In this document: positions 24,534-32,063 of the stretch, one piece after another
Position numbering within the stretch: position 1 is the stretch's first letter
How the letters are laid out: every line of letters starts with the position of its first letter
Source: an uncultured Flavobacteriaceae bacterium
Lineage (GTDB): Bacteria; Bacteroidota; Bacteroidia; Flavobacteriales; Flavobacteriaceae
Assembly: GCA_913065125.1 (NCBI GenBank)
Contig: CAJYAG010000002.1
Coordinates: 558,001 to 622,000 of the forward strand
Reading direction: 5' to 3'
Length of the DNA stretch: 64,000 nucleotides
Made by a program: the position numbers and the translations under genes
The notes under the pieces: model-generated
Told to the model about the DNA's origin: nothing
What the model saw: only the letters and a program-made list of their open reading frames with translations
The model's database searches: none

Positions 24534-25082
24534 TCATTCATAATTGGAAATTTCATCATACTTCCAGTTTGTCAATTCTAATTTCTTGAATCCTTTATAC
24601 ACTTTCCTTTTATTCGTCTTTAGAAAGACTATTCCGCAATCAGCACTTGTTCCGTATAAAACTTGTCTTTTGTCATCAGTCCATACCTCTATGCTATAAA
24701 TATTATTTTCAGTAATAAATTCAGATACAGAATTTGTTAATTCCGCATCTAATGGGTTTTCAATTCGAAAGGTGATTTGTTTAGTTTTATATTTAACAAC
24801 ATAAAGCGGTTTACAGAATCCTTTAGTTCTAATTTTTCGAATACTGTCCAATTTTGGTATTTTCTGCACAGTTATTCCATCAGGAAATCCCCATTCAATA
24901 TAAACATTCAAGTCTTTAATCAGCCTTTGGTTTATTAAGTCAATTTTTTCGGATAGCTTTTCAGTTGTGTTTATTGATTGAAACCATAAATCGTTCGCAT
25001 TTTCAGTCAAAATCAGTTTTTCATTTTGAGCTAAACTGCAAATTGATTTCAGAATTAAAAATGTGAGTAAAAAGTGTTTCAT
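24534..25082 (-). CDS. Cassette gene: secreted protein, unknown
   Basis: A 182-residue protein with a signal peptide (MKHFLLTFLILKSICSLAQ). The mature domain is mixed alpha/beta with two cysteines, GFCKPLY and SADCGIVF. No family recognised. It is the second cassette from the recombinase. Small exported proteins are frequent in this array. Confidence 0.65.
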   Translation of the reverse strand: MKHFLLTFLILKSICSLAQNEKLILTENANDLWFQSINTTEKLSEKIDLINQRLIKDLNVYIEWGFPDGITVQKIPKLDSIRKIRTKGFCKPLYVVKYKTKQITFRIENPLDAELTNSVSEFITENNIYSIEVWTDDKRQVLYGTSADCGIVFLKTNKRKVYKGFKKLELTNWKYDEISNYE

Positions 25083-25094
25083 AATATTACTTAC

Positions 25095-25220
25095 AACGTG
25101 TTTGTATAAGAATAGTTGCGGTTTTGTGTGCGAGGAATTTCCGAAGGAAATTCAGAAGTTGGCAAAAATGCAACTGCTTTTGATTAAGTACTAATTTAGC
25201 AATTTTTTTTATACGGTGTT
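25095..25220. repeat. attC-like site 24 (nearest the recombinase)
   Basis: A 126-bp site. The central stem is GAATTTCC / GGAAATTC, and the outer arms are GTTTGTATAAGAATAG and TTTTTTTATACGG. The next and last cassette starts GTTGTAAAAA and ends TTTTTACAAC at 25671-25680. Confidence 0.87.
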
Positions 25221-25232
25221 GTAAAAAGTTTT

Positions 25233-25664
25233 TTAATCGATAGTTCCGCATTCAAAAGTTTCAGGTTTTGGAAAATTCAACTTTTTGATAAACTTTGGCA
25301 AATCTTTTCTGTCATTAAAGTCAGTTTTTCCATGTTCCAAAAAAATGGTTGATTTAAAATTTTTATTTATTATAAGAGTATGTTCATAAGGTTTACATTT
25401 CAATCCATAAACGCTTAAAGTAATTTTGTCATTCTTTATGTCATTAGGTTCTAAATAAAAATATTGAGTTCCTGCATAATCTGATATTCCAACAGCAATC
25501 CTTTTCTTTCCAGAAAAAATTTCAATTATTGAGCTAGGTAATAATTCCTTTGTATCTTTTTCAATAAATTTAAATTCCACTTTATATTTATTTTTGAGAA
25601 TAGTATTTTGTCCATAAGTTGAAATGGAAAACATTAATAGTAGAATGTATATTATTCTGTTCAT
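25233..25664 (-). CDS. Cassette gene next to the recombinase: secreted carboxypeptidase-regulatory-like protein
   Basis: A 143-residue protein with a signal peptide (MNRIIYILLLMFSISTYGQ). The mature part, VEFKFIEKDTKELLPSSIIE...ISDYAGTQYFYLEPNDI...ITLSVYGLK, resembles the small beta-sandwich found in CarboxypepD_reg-like proteins. It is the only gene of the cassette closest to the recombinase, which in integrons is the most recently inserted and best expressed. Confidence 0.65.
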   Translation of the reverse strand: MNRIIYILLLMFSISTYGQNTILKNKYKVEFKFIEKDTKELLPSSIIEIFSGKKRIAVGISDYAGTQYFYLEPNDIKNDKITLSVYGLKCKPYEHTLIINKNFKSTIFLEHGKTDFNDRKDLPKFIKKLNFPKPETFECGTID

Positions 25665-25677
25665 CTTAATTTTTTAC

Positions 25678-25823
25678 AACTGGTTATATAGTTATTTTTT
25701 ATGATATTATTCCTTACTATTTTCCGGATAACGTTCTTTTTTGTGAATCTTATCAATCAGGAAATGTAACGGGTTATAAATATAGTAATTTTCTCCTTTT
25801 CATCTAGTTGCATCCCTTTTTTT
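25678..25823. other. Candidate attI-like recombination site and leader
   Basis: The array ends at AAC (25678-25680). From there to the recombinase stop there is no gene and no attC-like palindrome. The first bases, AACTGGTTATATAGTT, carry short inverted ends AACT/AGTT and resemble one arm of the attC sites (TATATGGTT). By analogy with integrons this would be attI, where new cassettes enter. The position fits; the site itself is inference. Confidence 0.45.
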
Positions 25824-26960
25824 CTACTGTTCTAACTTTTTTGTACTATTGGTGTAGTTTTTTACAGCGATATCTAACGGACTGCTAATTTGTAATAAAC
25901 TCTTCTGTGAAACATGGGTGTAAATCATCGTTGTTTCTGGTTTTGCATGACCCAATAATTCTTGAATCAACCTCAAATCAATACCATTTTCTAATAAATG
26001 TGTAGCAAAACTATGACGTAAACAATGTGGTGTAACACGCTTGTGTATGTTTGCAAGCCTACAAGATGTTCTTAAAAAAGCCCTAATACTTCCAGCAGAA
26101 TATTTCTCATACGGCTTTCCTTCAATAAAAAAACGCTTTGGCTGATACGTTGTAATATAATTGACCAACAACGGTTTAAAACTTTTTGCCAATGGTACAT
26201 ATCGATCTTTTCTCCCTTTTCCGTTTTCTATTAAAATTTGATTTCTGTCCATGTCTATACAACGGAGTTCTAAATTTATCAACTCACCAATTCTAAATCC
26301 AGAAGAATAAATAAAAGCCAATGCAGCCCTGTGTTTTAAGTTCTTGGTGTTTTGTAAAAGACGTATCACTTCTTCTTGTGATAAAACGGTAGGTAAAATT
26401 CTAGACTTTTTAGGTCTTTCTAATTGCAAGTCGTTAATTTTTGTCTCAGGGTAAAAAACAATAAAAATCTTTAAAGCACTTATAAATTGTCGTTGAGAAC
26501 TTACAGAATAATTTCTTTCCATAAATACCGTTTCTATAAATTCTTCTACATTTCTATTTGTTAGATCTACTAAAGGTATTTTTGTGTGAAAATTAATAAA
26601 ATCAGCAATAAAAAAAGTGTAGGTATTTATGGTGCTTTGACTGTATCTTTTCCCTTTTAAATACAGATAAAAATTGTTTAATAACGTTTTTTGAGCTTCA
26701 GTTAAGTTGCGTCTAAAGACCTTTTTCCTTGAAATATTACTGGTGTTTACAGTTGTAATTCCTTTAAAAAGACTTGTAATTAAAAGTAAATTTTTATCGG
26801 TATTTTTTAAATACCAAGATTTTAAAGAAGTGCTCCATCGCACACCATCAACAGTCTTAATTAAGTCAATTAATTTCTGATGATACTTAAATTTTATAAG
26901 CAATTGATGCTCTTTTCTATGAACTTTCTGTTCAAGAAAAATGGTTGGTAAATTTTTCAT
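25824..26960 (-). CDS. Tyrosine recombinase, candidate integrase of the cassette array
   Basis: A 378-residue tyrosine recombinase from ATG at 26960; a TTG four codons earlier is less likely. An N-terminal ~70-residue domain (HQLLIKFKYHQKLIDLIKTV then VRWSTSLKSWYL) precedes the SAM-like core-binding domain (about 85-180). The catalytic domain keeps all residues: R223, K248, H312, R315, H338 and Y347. The end THVSQKSLLQISSPLD is typical of a widespread Bacteroidota integrase family. The stretch before HCLRH is short and lacks the extra IntI-specific patch. It lies upstream of the array, transcribed in the same direction as the cassettes, unlike most integrons. It would excise and insert cassettes; this rests on position. 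Confidence 0.88.
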   Translation of the reverse strand: MKNLPTIFLEQKVHRKEHQLLIKFKYHQKLIDLIKTVDGVRWSTSLKSWYLKNTDKNLLLITSLFKGITTVNTSNISRKKVFRRNLTEAQKTLLNNFYLYLKGKRYSQSTINTYTFFIADFINFHTKIPLVDLTNRNVEEFIETVFMERNYSVSSQRQFISALKIFIVFYPETKINDLQLERPKKSRILPTVLSQEEVIRLLQNTKNLKHRAALAFIYSSGFRIGELINLELRCIDMDRNQILIENGKGRKDRYVPLAKSFKPLLVNYITTYQPKRFFIEGKPYEKYSAGSIRAFLRTSCRLANIHKRVTPHCLRHSFATHLLENGIDLRLIQELLGHAKPETTMIYTHVSQKSLLQISSPLDIAVKNYTNSTKKLEQ

Positions 26961-26993
26961 TTTCTTTAGCAATTACCCAAAATTAAGAAAAAT

Positions 26994-28679
26994 TTATTTA
27001 ATGTCTTTTAACAGCAACTGAATACTTGTAAAACCATTCCACGTATTTTCGTCGATGGTGTACACAATATCAAAATCGTTTTTTATAAGCGGTAACTTAT
27101 CACCCAACCCGAAACCAATTGCAGTATAAGTTTTATTATCAGATCCATAAATTAAATTAAGGCGTAAATGACTTTTATCTTCGCCAACTTGTTTGCCAAA
27201 TCCGTTATCTCTAACCGCAGCAGTTGTAAAAGTTGGTTTCATATTTTGCGGACCAAAAGGCGCCATTTGTTGTAGTATTCTAAAAAATTTCGGAGTAATG
27301 TCAGAAAGTTCAATTTCTGCATCAATGGCAATTTCAGGAATCAATTGTTCTGGTAAAATAGTTTGTTGCACAACCTCTTCAAACTTTTGTTTAAAATTCT
27401 CGTAATTCTCTGGCAATAAAGTCAAACCTGCAGCATATTTATGTCCGCCAAATTGCTCAATAAATTCCGCACATTGTTCTAATGCATTATACACGTCAAA
27501 TCCTTTTACAGAGCGTGCAGAAGCAGCTAATTTTTCGCCACTTTTTGTAAAAACCAACGTAGGTCTGTAATGGGTTTCTATCATTCTAGAAGCCACAATA
27601 CCAATAACTCCTTTATGCCAATCTTTACTATAAACAACTGTTGTAACGTTTTTTTCTTCCTTATTTTCTGCAATTTGCTGCAAGGCTTCTTGCGTAATTT
27701 TTTTATCGAGTTCTTTTCTGTCAGAATTGTTTTTTTCGATGGCTGATGCAAATTCAACTGCAGTTTCAAAATCCATTTCCATCAATAACTCAACCGCATA
27801 ATTTCCGTGTTTCATGCGTCCGGCAGCATTTATCCGCGGAGCGATGATAAAAACCACATCGGTAATGGTTAATTCTTTCTTTTTAAGTTGATGAATAATG
27901 GCTTTAAATCCGTTTCTTGGATTTGAATTAATTACCTGCAAACCAAAATACGCCAAAGTTCTGTTTTCGCCAGTCATCGGAACAATATCTGCGCCAATTG
28001 CCGTAGCAACCAAATCTAAATACGGCGTTAAATCATCAATGGTTTGCTTTCTTTTGGATGCCAACGCTTGCACCAATTTAAAGCCAACGCCACAACCACA
28101 CAATTCGTCATACGGATACTTACAATCTATCTGCTTCGGATTTAAAACCGCAACAGCTTTCGGAATTTCGGCACCTGGTTTGTGATGATCACAAATAATA
28201 AAATCGATGTTTTTTTGGGATGCATAAGCAACTTTATCGATTGCTTTGATGCCACAATCTAAGGCAATAATTAGAGAGAAATTGTTGTCTTCGGCAAAGT
28301 CAATTCCTTGATAAGAAACGCCGTAACCTTCGCCGTATCTATCCGGAATATAGGTTGAAATATTTGGATAAAAAGTTTTTAAATACGACGAAACCAACGA
28401 AACTGCAGTAGTTCCATCAACATCATAATCGCCATAAATTAAAATATTTTCGTTGTTGGCAATAGCGGTTTCAATTCGGTGTACAGCAACATCCATATCT
28501 TTCATCAAAAACGGATCGTGCAAATCTTCTAACGATGGGCGAAAGTATTTTTTAGCTTCATCAAACGTAGAAATTCCACGTTGCAATAAAATTTCTGCAA
28601 GTGGTTTTTCTATAGATAATTCGTTAGCAAGGTGTGTAATTTTTTCTTTTTCGGGTGGTGTTTTTAAAGTCCAACGCAT
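26994..28679 (-). CDS. recJ: Single-stranded-DNA-specific exonuclease RecJ
   Basis: A 561-residue protein of normal RecJ length. It has the DHH phosphoesterase motifs YGDYDVDGTT (82-91), ALDCG (139-143) and CDHHKPG (163-169), and the DHHA1 motif GGHKYAAGLTL. RecJ degrades single-stranded DNA 5' to 3' in recombination and repair. It marks the start of the conserved chromosome next to the recombinase gene, 33 bp away on the same strand. Confidence 0.96.
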   Translation of the reverse strand: MRWTLKTPPEKEKITHLANELSIEKPLAEILLQRGISTFDEAKKYFRPSLEDLHDPFLMKDMDVAVHRIETAIANNENILIYGDYDVDGTTAVSLVSSYLKTFYPNISTYIPDRYGEGYGVSYQGIDFAEDNNFSLIIALDCGIKAIDKVAYASQKNIDFIICDHHKPGAEIPKAVAVLNPKQIDCKYPYDELCGCGVGFKLVQALASKRKQTIDDLTPYLDLVATAIGADIVPMTGENRTLAYFGLQVINSNPRNGFKAIIHQLKKKELTITDVVFIIAPRINAAGRMKHGNYAVELLMEMDFETAVEFASAIEKNNSDRKELDKKITQEALQQIAENKEEKNVTTVVYSKDWHKGVIGIVASRMIETHYRPTLVFTKSGEKLAASARSVKGFDVYNALEQCAEFIEQFGGHKYAAGLTLLPENYENFKQKFEEVVQQTILPEQLIPEIAIDAEIELSDITPKFFRILQQMAPFGPQNMKPTFTTAAVRDNGFGKQVGEDKSHLRLNLIYGSDNKTYTAIGFGLGDKLPLIKNDFDIVYTIDENTWNGFTSIQLLLKDIK

Positions 28680-28708
28680 AGCAATTTAGTATTGAATTTA
28701 TTTTTTAA

Positions 28709-29134
28709 TTATTTTTCATGCAACTGTATTTCTGTTGTTATTTTTGCAAATTGTCTAAACATTTCCATCACACCACAATATCTATCTACCGATAAATTTA
28801 CCGCCTTTGTAATTTTATCTGCTTTTAAATCAGTTCCGTAAAAATGATAAGCAACATGCACTTTATGGTAAAATTTTGGGTGTTCTTCTGTTAATTCTGC
28901 TGTAACAATGATGTTAAATTCTTCTGGTTCTGCACGCATTTTTTTCAAAAGCGAATCTACATCTAAACCAGAACAACCAGCCAAAGAAGAAAGCATTAAT
29001 GCTTTTGGTCCAAAACCAACTAAATCGCCTTGATCTTCACTTGCATCGTACATTATTAGTTTACTTCCACTCGGATTATCCGATTCTAAAATTCCGTTTT
29101 TTTTCCAAGTTGTTGTTACTGTATTTGTTGCCAT
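28709..29134 (-). CDS. OsmC family peroxiredoxin-like protein
   Basis: A 141-residue OsmC-type protein with the paired catalytic cysteines C54 (SSLAGCSGLD) and C120 (DRYCGVME). OsmC proteins reduce organic hydroperoxides in the cytoplasm. The length fits the small YhfA-like branch. It lies 29 bp upstream of recJ on the same strand, so the two may be co-transcribed. Confidence 0.9.
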   Translation of the reverse strand: MATNTVTTTWKKNGILESDNPSGSKLIMYDASEDQGDLVGFGPKALMLSSLAGCSGLDVDSLLKKMRAEPEEFNIIVTAELTEEHPKFYHKVHVAYHFYGTDLKADKITKAVNLSVDRYCGVMEMFRQFAKITTEIQLHEK

Positions 29135-29165
29135 TTTTTATAAGTTTTTTACAAATTTACTATAA

Positions 29166-30191
29166 TTAGAATTGGGTTAAGCATTCTATTAAAGAATCTA
29201 ATTGTTTTTTGGTATGATTTGCATTCAATACAATTCTATTAATTTTTTTGGTGGATGATGGATAATAGAAACTGGTAATTAAAATATCGTTTTTGTATAA
29301 ATTAGCAGCAATTTCTTCATGTTCAAAAAAGAAAACAGGATACTTTTCTGACATCCGAACCACTTTTAAATGGTTTAATTTTTGATACACATAACTGCAA
29401 TTTTCTCGTAATTTTTTTAATTGTTGTTGATAGATTTCTTTTGCGTTTACAAATGCTTCTAAAAAAGACGGACTCATACCAGCGCAACCAATAAATAACG
29501 AATCGGTCTTTATCAAACTGATAAATTCTCTACTTCCAGAAATTATTCCGCCATTTACGCCAAAAGCTTTTCCTAAAGAAGCAACTACGATAAGTTCTCT
29601 GTTTTTTGCTTTCTTAATTTGAGATGAAATTCCATTTCCGTTTGTGCCTAAAACCCCCAAACTATGCGATTCGTCTAACAAAATATACACAGTATTTGTC
29701 TCAGAAATTATGTTTAAAAACTCAAACGAAAAAGGGGATGTTTCTAAAGCGGCAATGGCATCAACAATGATACAAATAGATTTGTTTTGTGCCTTTTTTA
29801 ATTCAGAATTGACTTCAGAGTTTTCAAAAACAGGTTTTGCATCTTCCGTTAAAATTGCCGGATGTGTTTTTGGCATATAAAAAAAGCCATCTACTTTTTT
29901 TTGTAAACTTCGCAAAGCAAATTGTCCGGCTAAAGTTCCTGAAGAAACGGTAACTGTATCTTCAGTATTTAAAAAAGCACTTATATATTCTTCGCTTTTT
30001 TGATACACTGCAAGTTTTAAATTGGCGCTTCTAGAAGCGCCATATGAAGTTCCCCATTTTAAAACACTTTGTGTAACCAATTCTTGAAAATTGTGCAACA
30101 TCGGAATTCCTAAATACGAAGTTCCGCTAAAAAACAAAAACTCTTTGTTATTAATTACCGCCGTTGTATTTGGTGCTTTTTGTAATTGCAT
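29166..30191 (-). CDS. PLP-dependent 2-amino-3-ketobutyrate/8-amino-7-oxononanoate synthase-like enzyme
   Basis: A 341-residue fold-type I PLP enzyme of the alpha-oxoamine synthase kind. The cofactor-binding residues are D173 and H176 (LLDESHSLGV), and the Schiff-base lysine is K208 (ASLGKAFG). At 341 residues it is about 50 shorter than BioF or Kbl. It is packed 2 bp downstream of the epimerase gene at 30194, which suggests shared amino-acid or peptide metabolism. The substrate is not clear. Confidence 0.82.
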   Translation of the reverse strand: MQLQKAPNTTAVINNKEFLFFSGTSYLGIPMLHNFQELVTQSVLKWGTSYGASRSANLKLAVYQKSEEYISAFLNTEDTVTVSSGTLAGQFALRSLQKKVDGFFYMPKTHPAILTEDAKPVFENSEVNSELKKAQNKSICIIVDAIAALETSPFSFEFLNIISETNTVYILLDESHSLGVLGTNGNGISSQIKKAKNRELIVVASLGKAFGVNGGIISGSREFISLIKTDSLFIGCAGMSPSFLEAFVNAKEIYQQQLKKLRENCSYVYQKLNHLKVVRMSEKYPVFFFEHEEIAANLYKNDILITSFYYPSSTKKINRIVLNANHTKKQLDSLIECLTQF

Positions 30192-30193
30192 CC

Positions 30194-31204
30194 TTATAGT
30201 AAGTTTCCGCCAATTCCGTTTTCATTAGCATACAAAAGAACACCATCTTTAATGGTAATTCCCGTAGCAATGTCTTCTTTTAAAAGTAGGGTTCCGTCCA
30301 TATCAACATAATCTAACAAAGGTAATAAATGCGCAATTGCAGAAATTCCGATGCTCGATTCTGTCATACAACCCACCATGGTTTTTAACCCTAAACTTTT
30401 TGCTTTTTCTAACATTCTTTTCCCTGGAGTTAAACCACCACATTTGGTAAGTTTTACATTTACCCCATGAAATAAACCTGCACATTTTTCAACATCACTT
30501 TCTATAATACAACTTTCGTCGGCAATAATTGGCAACGCAGAATTTTCATATAATTTTTTATGACCTTCAATATCATCAGCTCTTAAAGGTTGTTCTAAAA
30601 ACTCAACACCTAATTCTTTTAATTTAAAAGAATTTTCGATGGCTTCATCAGCCGTCCAACCACAATTGGCATCAATTCTAAAAATAGCATTTGTGTGTTT
30701 TCTAAGCTCAGTTACAATTTCAATATCGTTCTTTGTTCCCAATTTTATTTTATAAATCGGCCAAGGCAATTCTTTCATTTTTGCAACCATGGTTTCAATA
30801 GTATCAATTCCAATGGTATAATCTGTCATCGGGTTATTAGCTGCTTGTAAACCCCAAACTTCGTATAGTTTTTTACCTTTTTTGCGTGCGTATAAATCAT
30901 TAAAAGCCATGTCTAAAGCACAAAGCGCAAACATATTATTTTTAAAGAGTGGCTGTAGTTTTGTCCAAAATTCATCTGGAGTTGTATCAGACAATGATTC
31001 AATAAAAGCTTGGTTTTCGGTAATTTGATCATTCAAATTTTCCATGGTAATTTTATAATAGGTGTTTGAAGAAGTTTCTCCAAAACCATGAAAACCATCA
31101 TCAATCAACTCAACAATTAAAGTAGGTTGTGTGTTTCTAGATTCTCTAGAAATGGTAAAAGTGTGCTTTAAGACTAAGTCGTAAGTATGTAATTTAAGCT
31201 TCAT
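30194..31204 (-). CDS. Dipeptide epimerase (enolase superfamily)
   Basis: A 336-residue enolase-superfamily enzyme with the KxK pair (K152, K154 in YKIKLG), metal ligands D178 (RIDANCGW), E204 (FLEQPL) and D229 (IADESC), and a second-side lysine in NVKLTKCGG. This set is typical of L-Ala-D/L-Glu epimerases that recycle cell-wall peptides. It is the first gene of an apparent operon with the PLP enzyme. Confidence 0.88.
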   Translation of the reverse strand: MKLKLHTYDLVLKHTFTISRESRNTQPTLIVELIDDGFHGFGETSSNTYYKITMENLNDQITENQAFIESLSDTTPDEFWTKLQPLFKNNMFALCALDMAFNDLYARKKGKKLYEVWGLQAANNPMTDYTIGIDTIETMVAKMKELPWPIYKIKLGTKNDIEIVTELRKHTNAIFRIDANCGWTADEAIENSFKLKELGVEFLEQPLRADDIEGHKKLYENSALPIIADESCIIESDVEKCAGLFHGVNVKLTKCGGLTPGKRMLEKAKSLGLKTMVGCMTESSIGISAIAHLLPLLDYVDMDGTLLLKEDIATGITIKDGVLLYANENGIGGNLL

Positions 31205-31277
31205 ATAGAAAGTTTGATGAATTAAAAGTTAAAGTTATAAAAATAGATATATTTGAGGTTATAAAAACAGAAAAGAT

Positions 31278-31868
31278 ATGCCATTAGTAACACCATTATC
31301 AGCAAACCACGATTTAGAAACACAAGAATTAGCAGAATTCTTTAATGAAACCTTAGGTTTTTGCCCAAACTCGGTTTTAACTATGCAACGAAGACCAGCC
31401 ATTTCAAAGGCATTTATCAATTTAAACAAAGCGGTGATGGCAAACGAAGGGCGCGTAACATCAGCATTAAAAAGAATGATTGCCTGGGTTTCTAGTAATG
31501 CAACAGGTTGTAGATATTGTCAGGCACACGCCATTAGAGCCGCAGAACGTTACGGAGCAGAACAAGAGCAATTAGATAATATTTGGGAATATAAAACGCA
31601 TAAAGCTTTTTCTGATGCAGAACGTGCAGCATTGGATTTTTCGTTAGCAGCTTCTATGGTTCCAAATGCGGTGGATGAGAATATTAAAATGGAATTGTAT
31701 AAGTATTGGGACGAAGGTGAAATTGTAGAAATGTTAGGCGTTATTTCGCTCTTCGGATATTTAAACCGCTGGAACGATTCTATGGGAACATCCATTGAAG
31801 ATGGCGCGGTAGAAAGCGGCGAAAAATATTTAGGAAAAACAGGATGGGAAAAAGGTAAACATCTATAA
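31278..31868 (+). CDS. AhpD-like carboxymuconolactone decarboxylase family protein
   Basis: A 196-residue helical protein with the redox motif CRYCQAH (C78, C81, H84) of AhpD-like peroxidase-linked proteins. It probably takes part in peroxide defence as a thiol-disulphide partner. It is transcribed away from the epimerase gene, and a terminator-like hairpin follows at 31891-31938. Confidence 0.88.
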   Translation: MPLVTPLSANHDLETQELAEFFNETLGFCPNSVLTMQRRPAISKAFINLNKAVMANEGRVTSALKRMIAWVSSNATGCRYCQAHAIRAAERYGAEQEQLDNIWEYKTHKAFSDAERAALDFSLAASMVPNAVDENIKMELYKYWDEGEIVEMLGVISLFGYLNRWNDSMGTSIEDGAVESGEKYLGKTGWEKGKHL

Positions 31869-31890
31869 ACTTCTTTTAAAACATGTTTTT

Positions 31891-31938
31891 GCACATCATT
31901 TATCTTGAATTTATTTCAGTAAATAGATGTGCTTTTTT
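31891..31938. terminator. Intrinsic terminator after the AhpD-like gene
   Basis: The inverted repeat GCACATC / GATGTGC is followed by a run of T on the plus strand, just after the stop at 31868. The loop is long, so efficiency is uncertain. Confidence 0.6.
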
Positions 31939-32063
31939 TGATTAAAACCTTATTGTTTTTAAGGTTAATGTTGGATATTTAACATAAACTTTAACAATTA
32001 GATGAAGTCTACTTTGTTATATTTACAATCAATAAAATCAACTTAATTTTAAAATTTTATACA

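Noticed and set aside
375..25220. CRISPR array
   Set aside because: The repeats are ~124 bp palindromes separated by whole genes of varied length, not short repeats with short even spacers, and no cas genes are present.
375..25220. Transcription terminators rather than attC-like sites
   Set aside because: The central hairpins could end transcription, but the paired outer arms, the fixed AAC/GTT ends and the cassette-specific matching borders are not explained by terminators.
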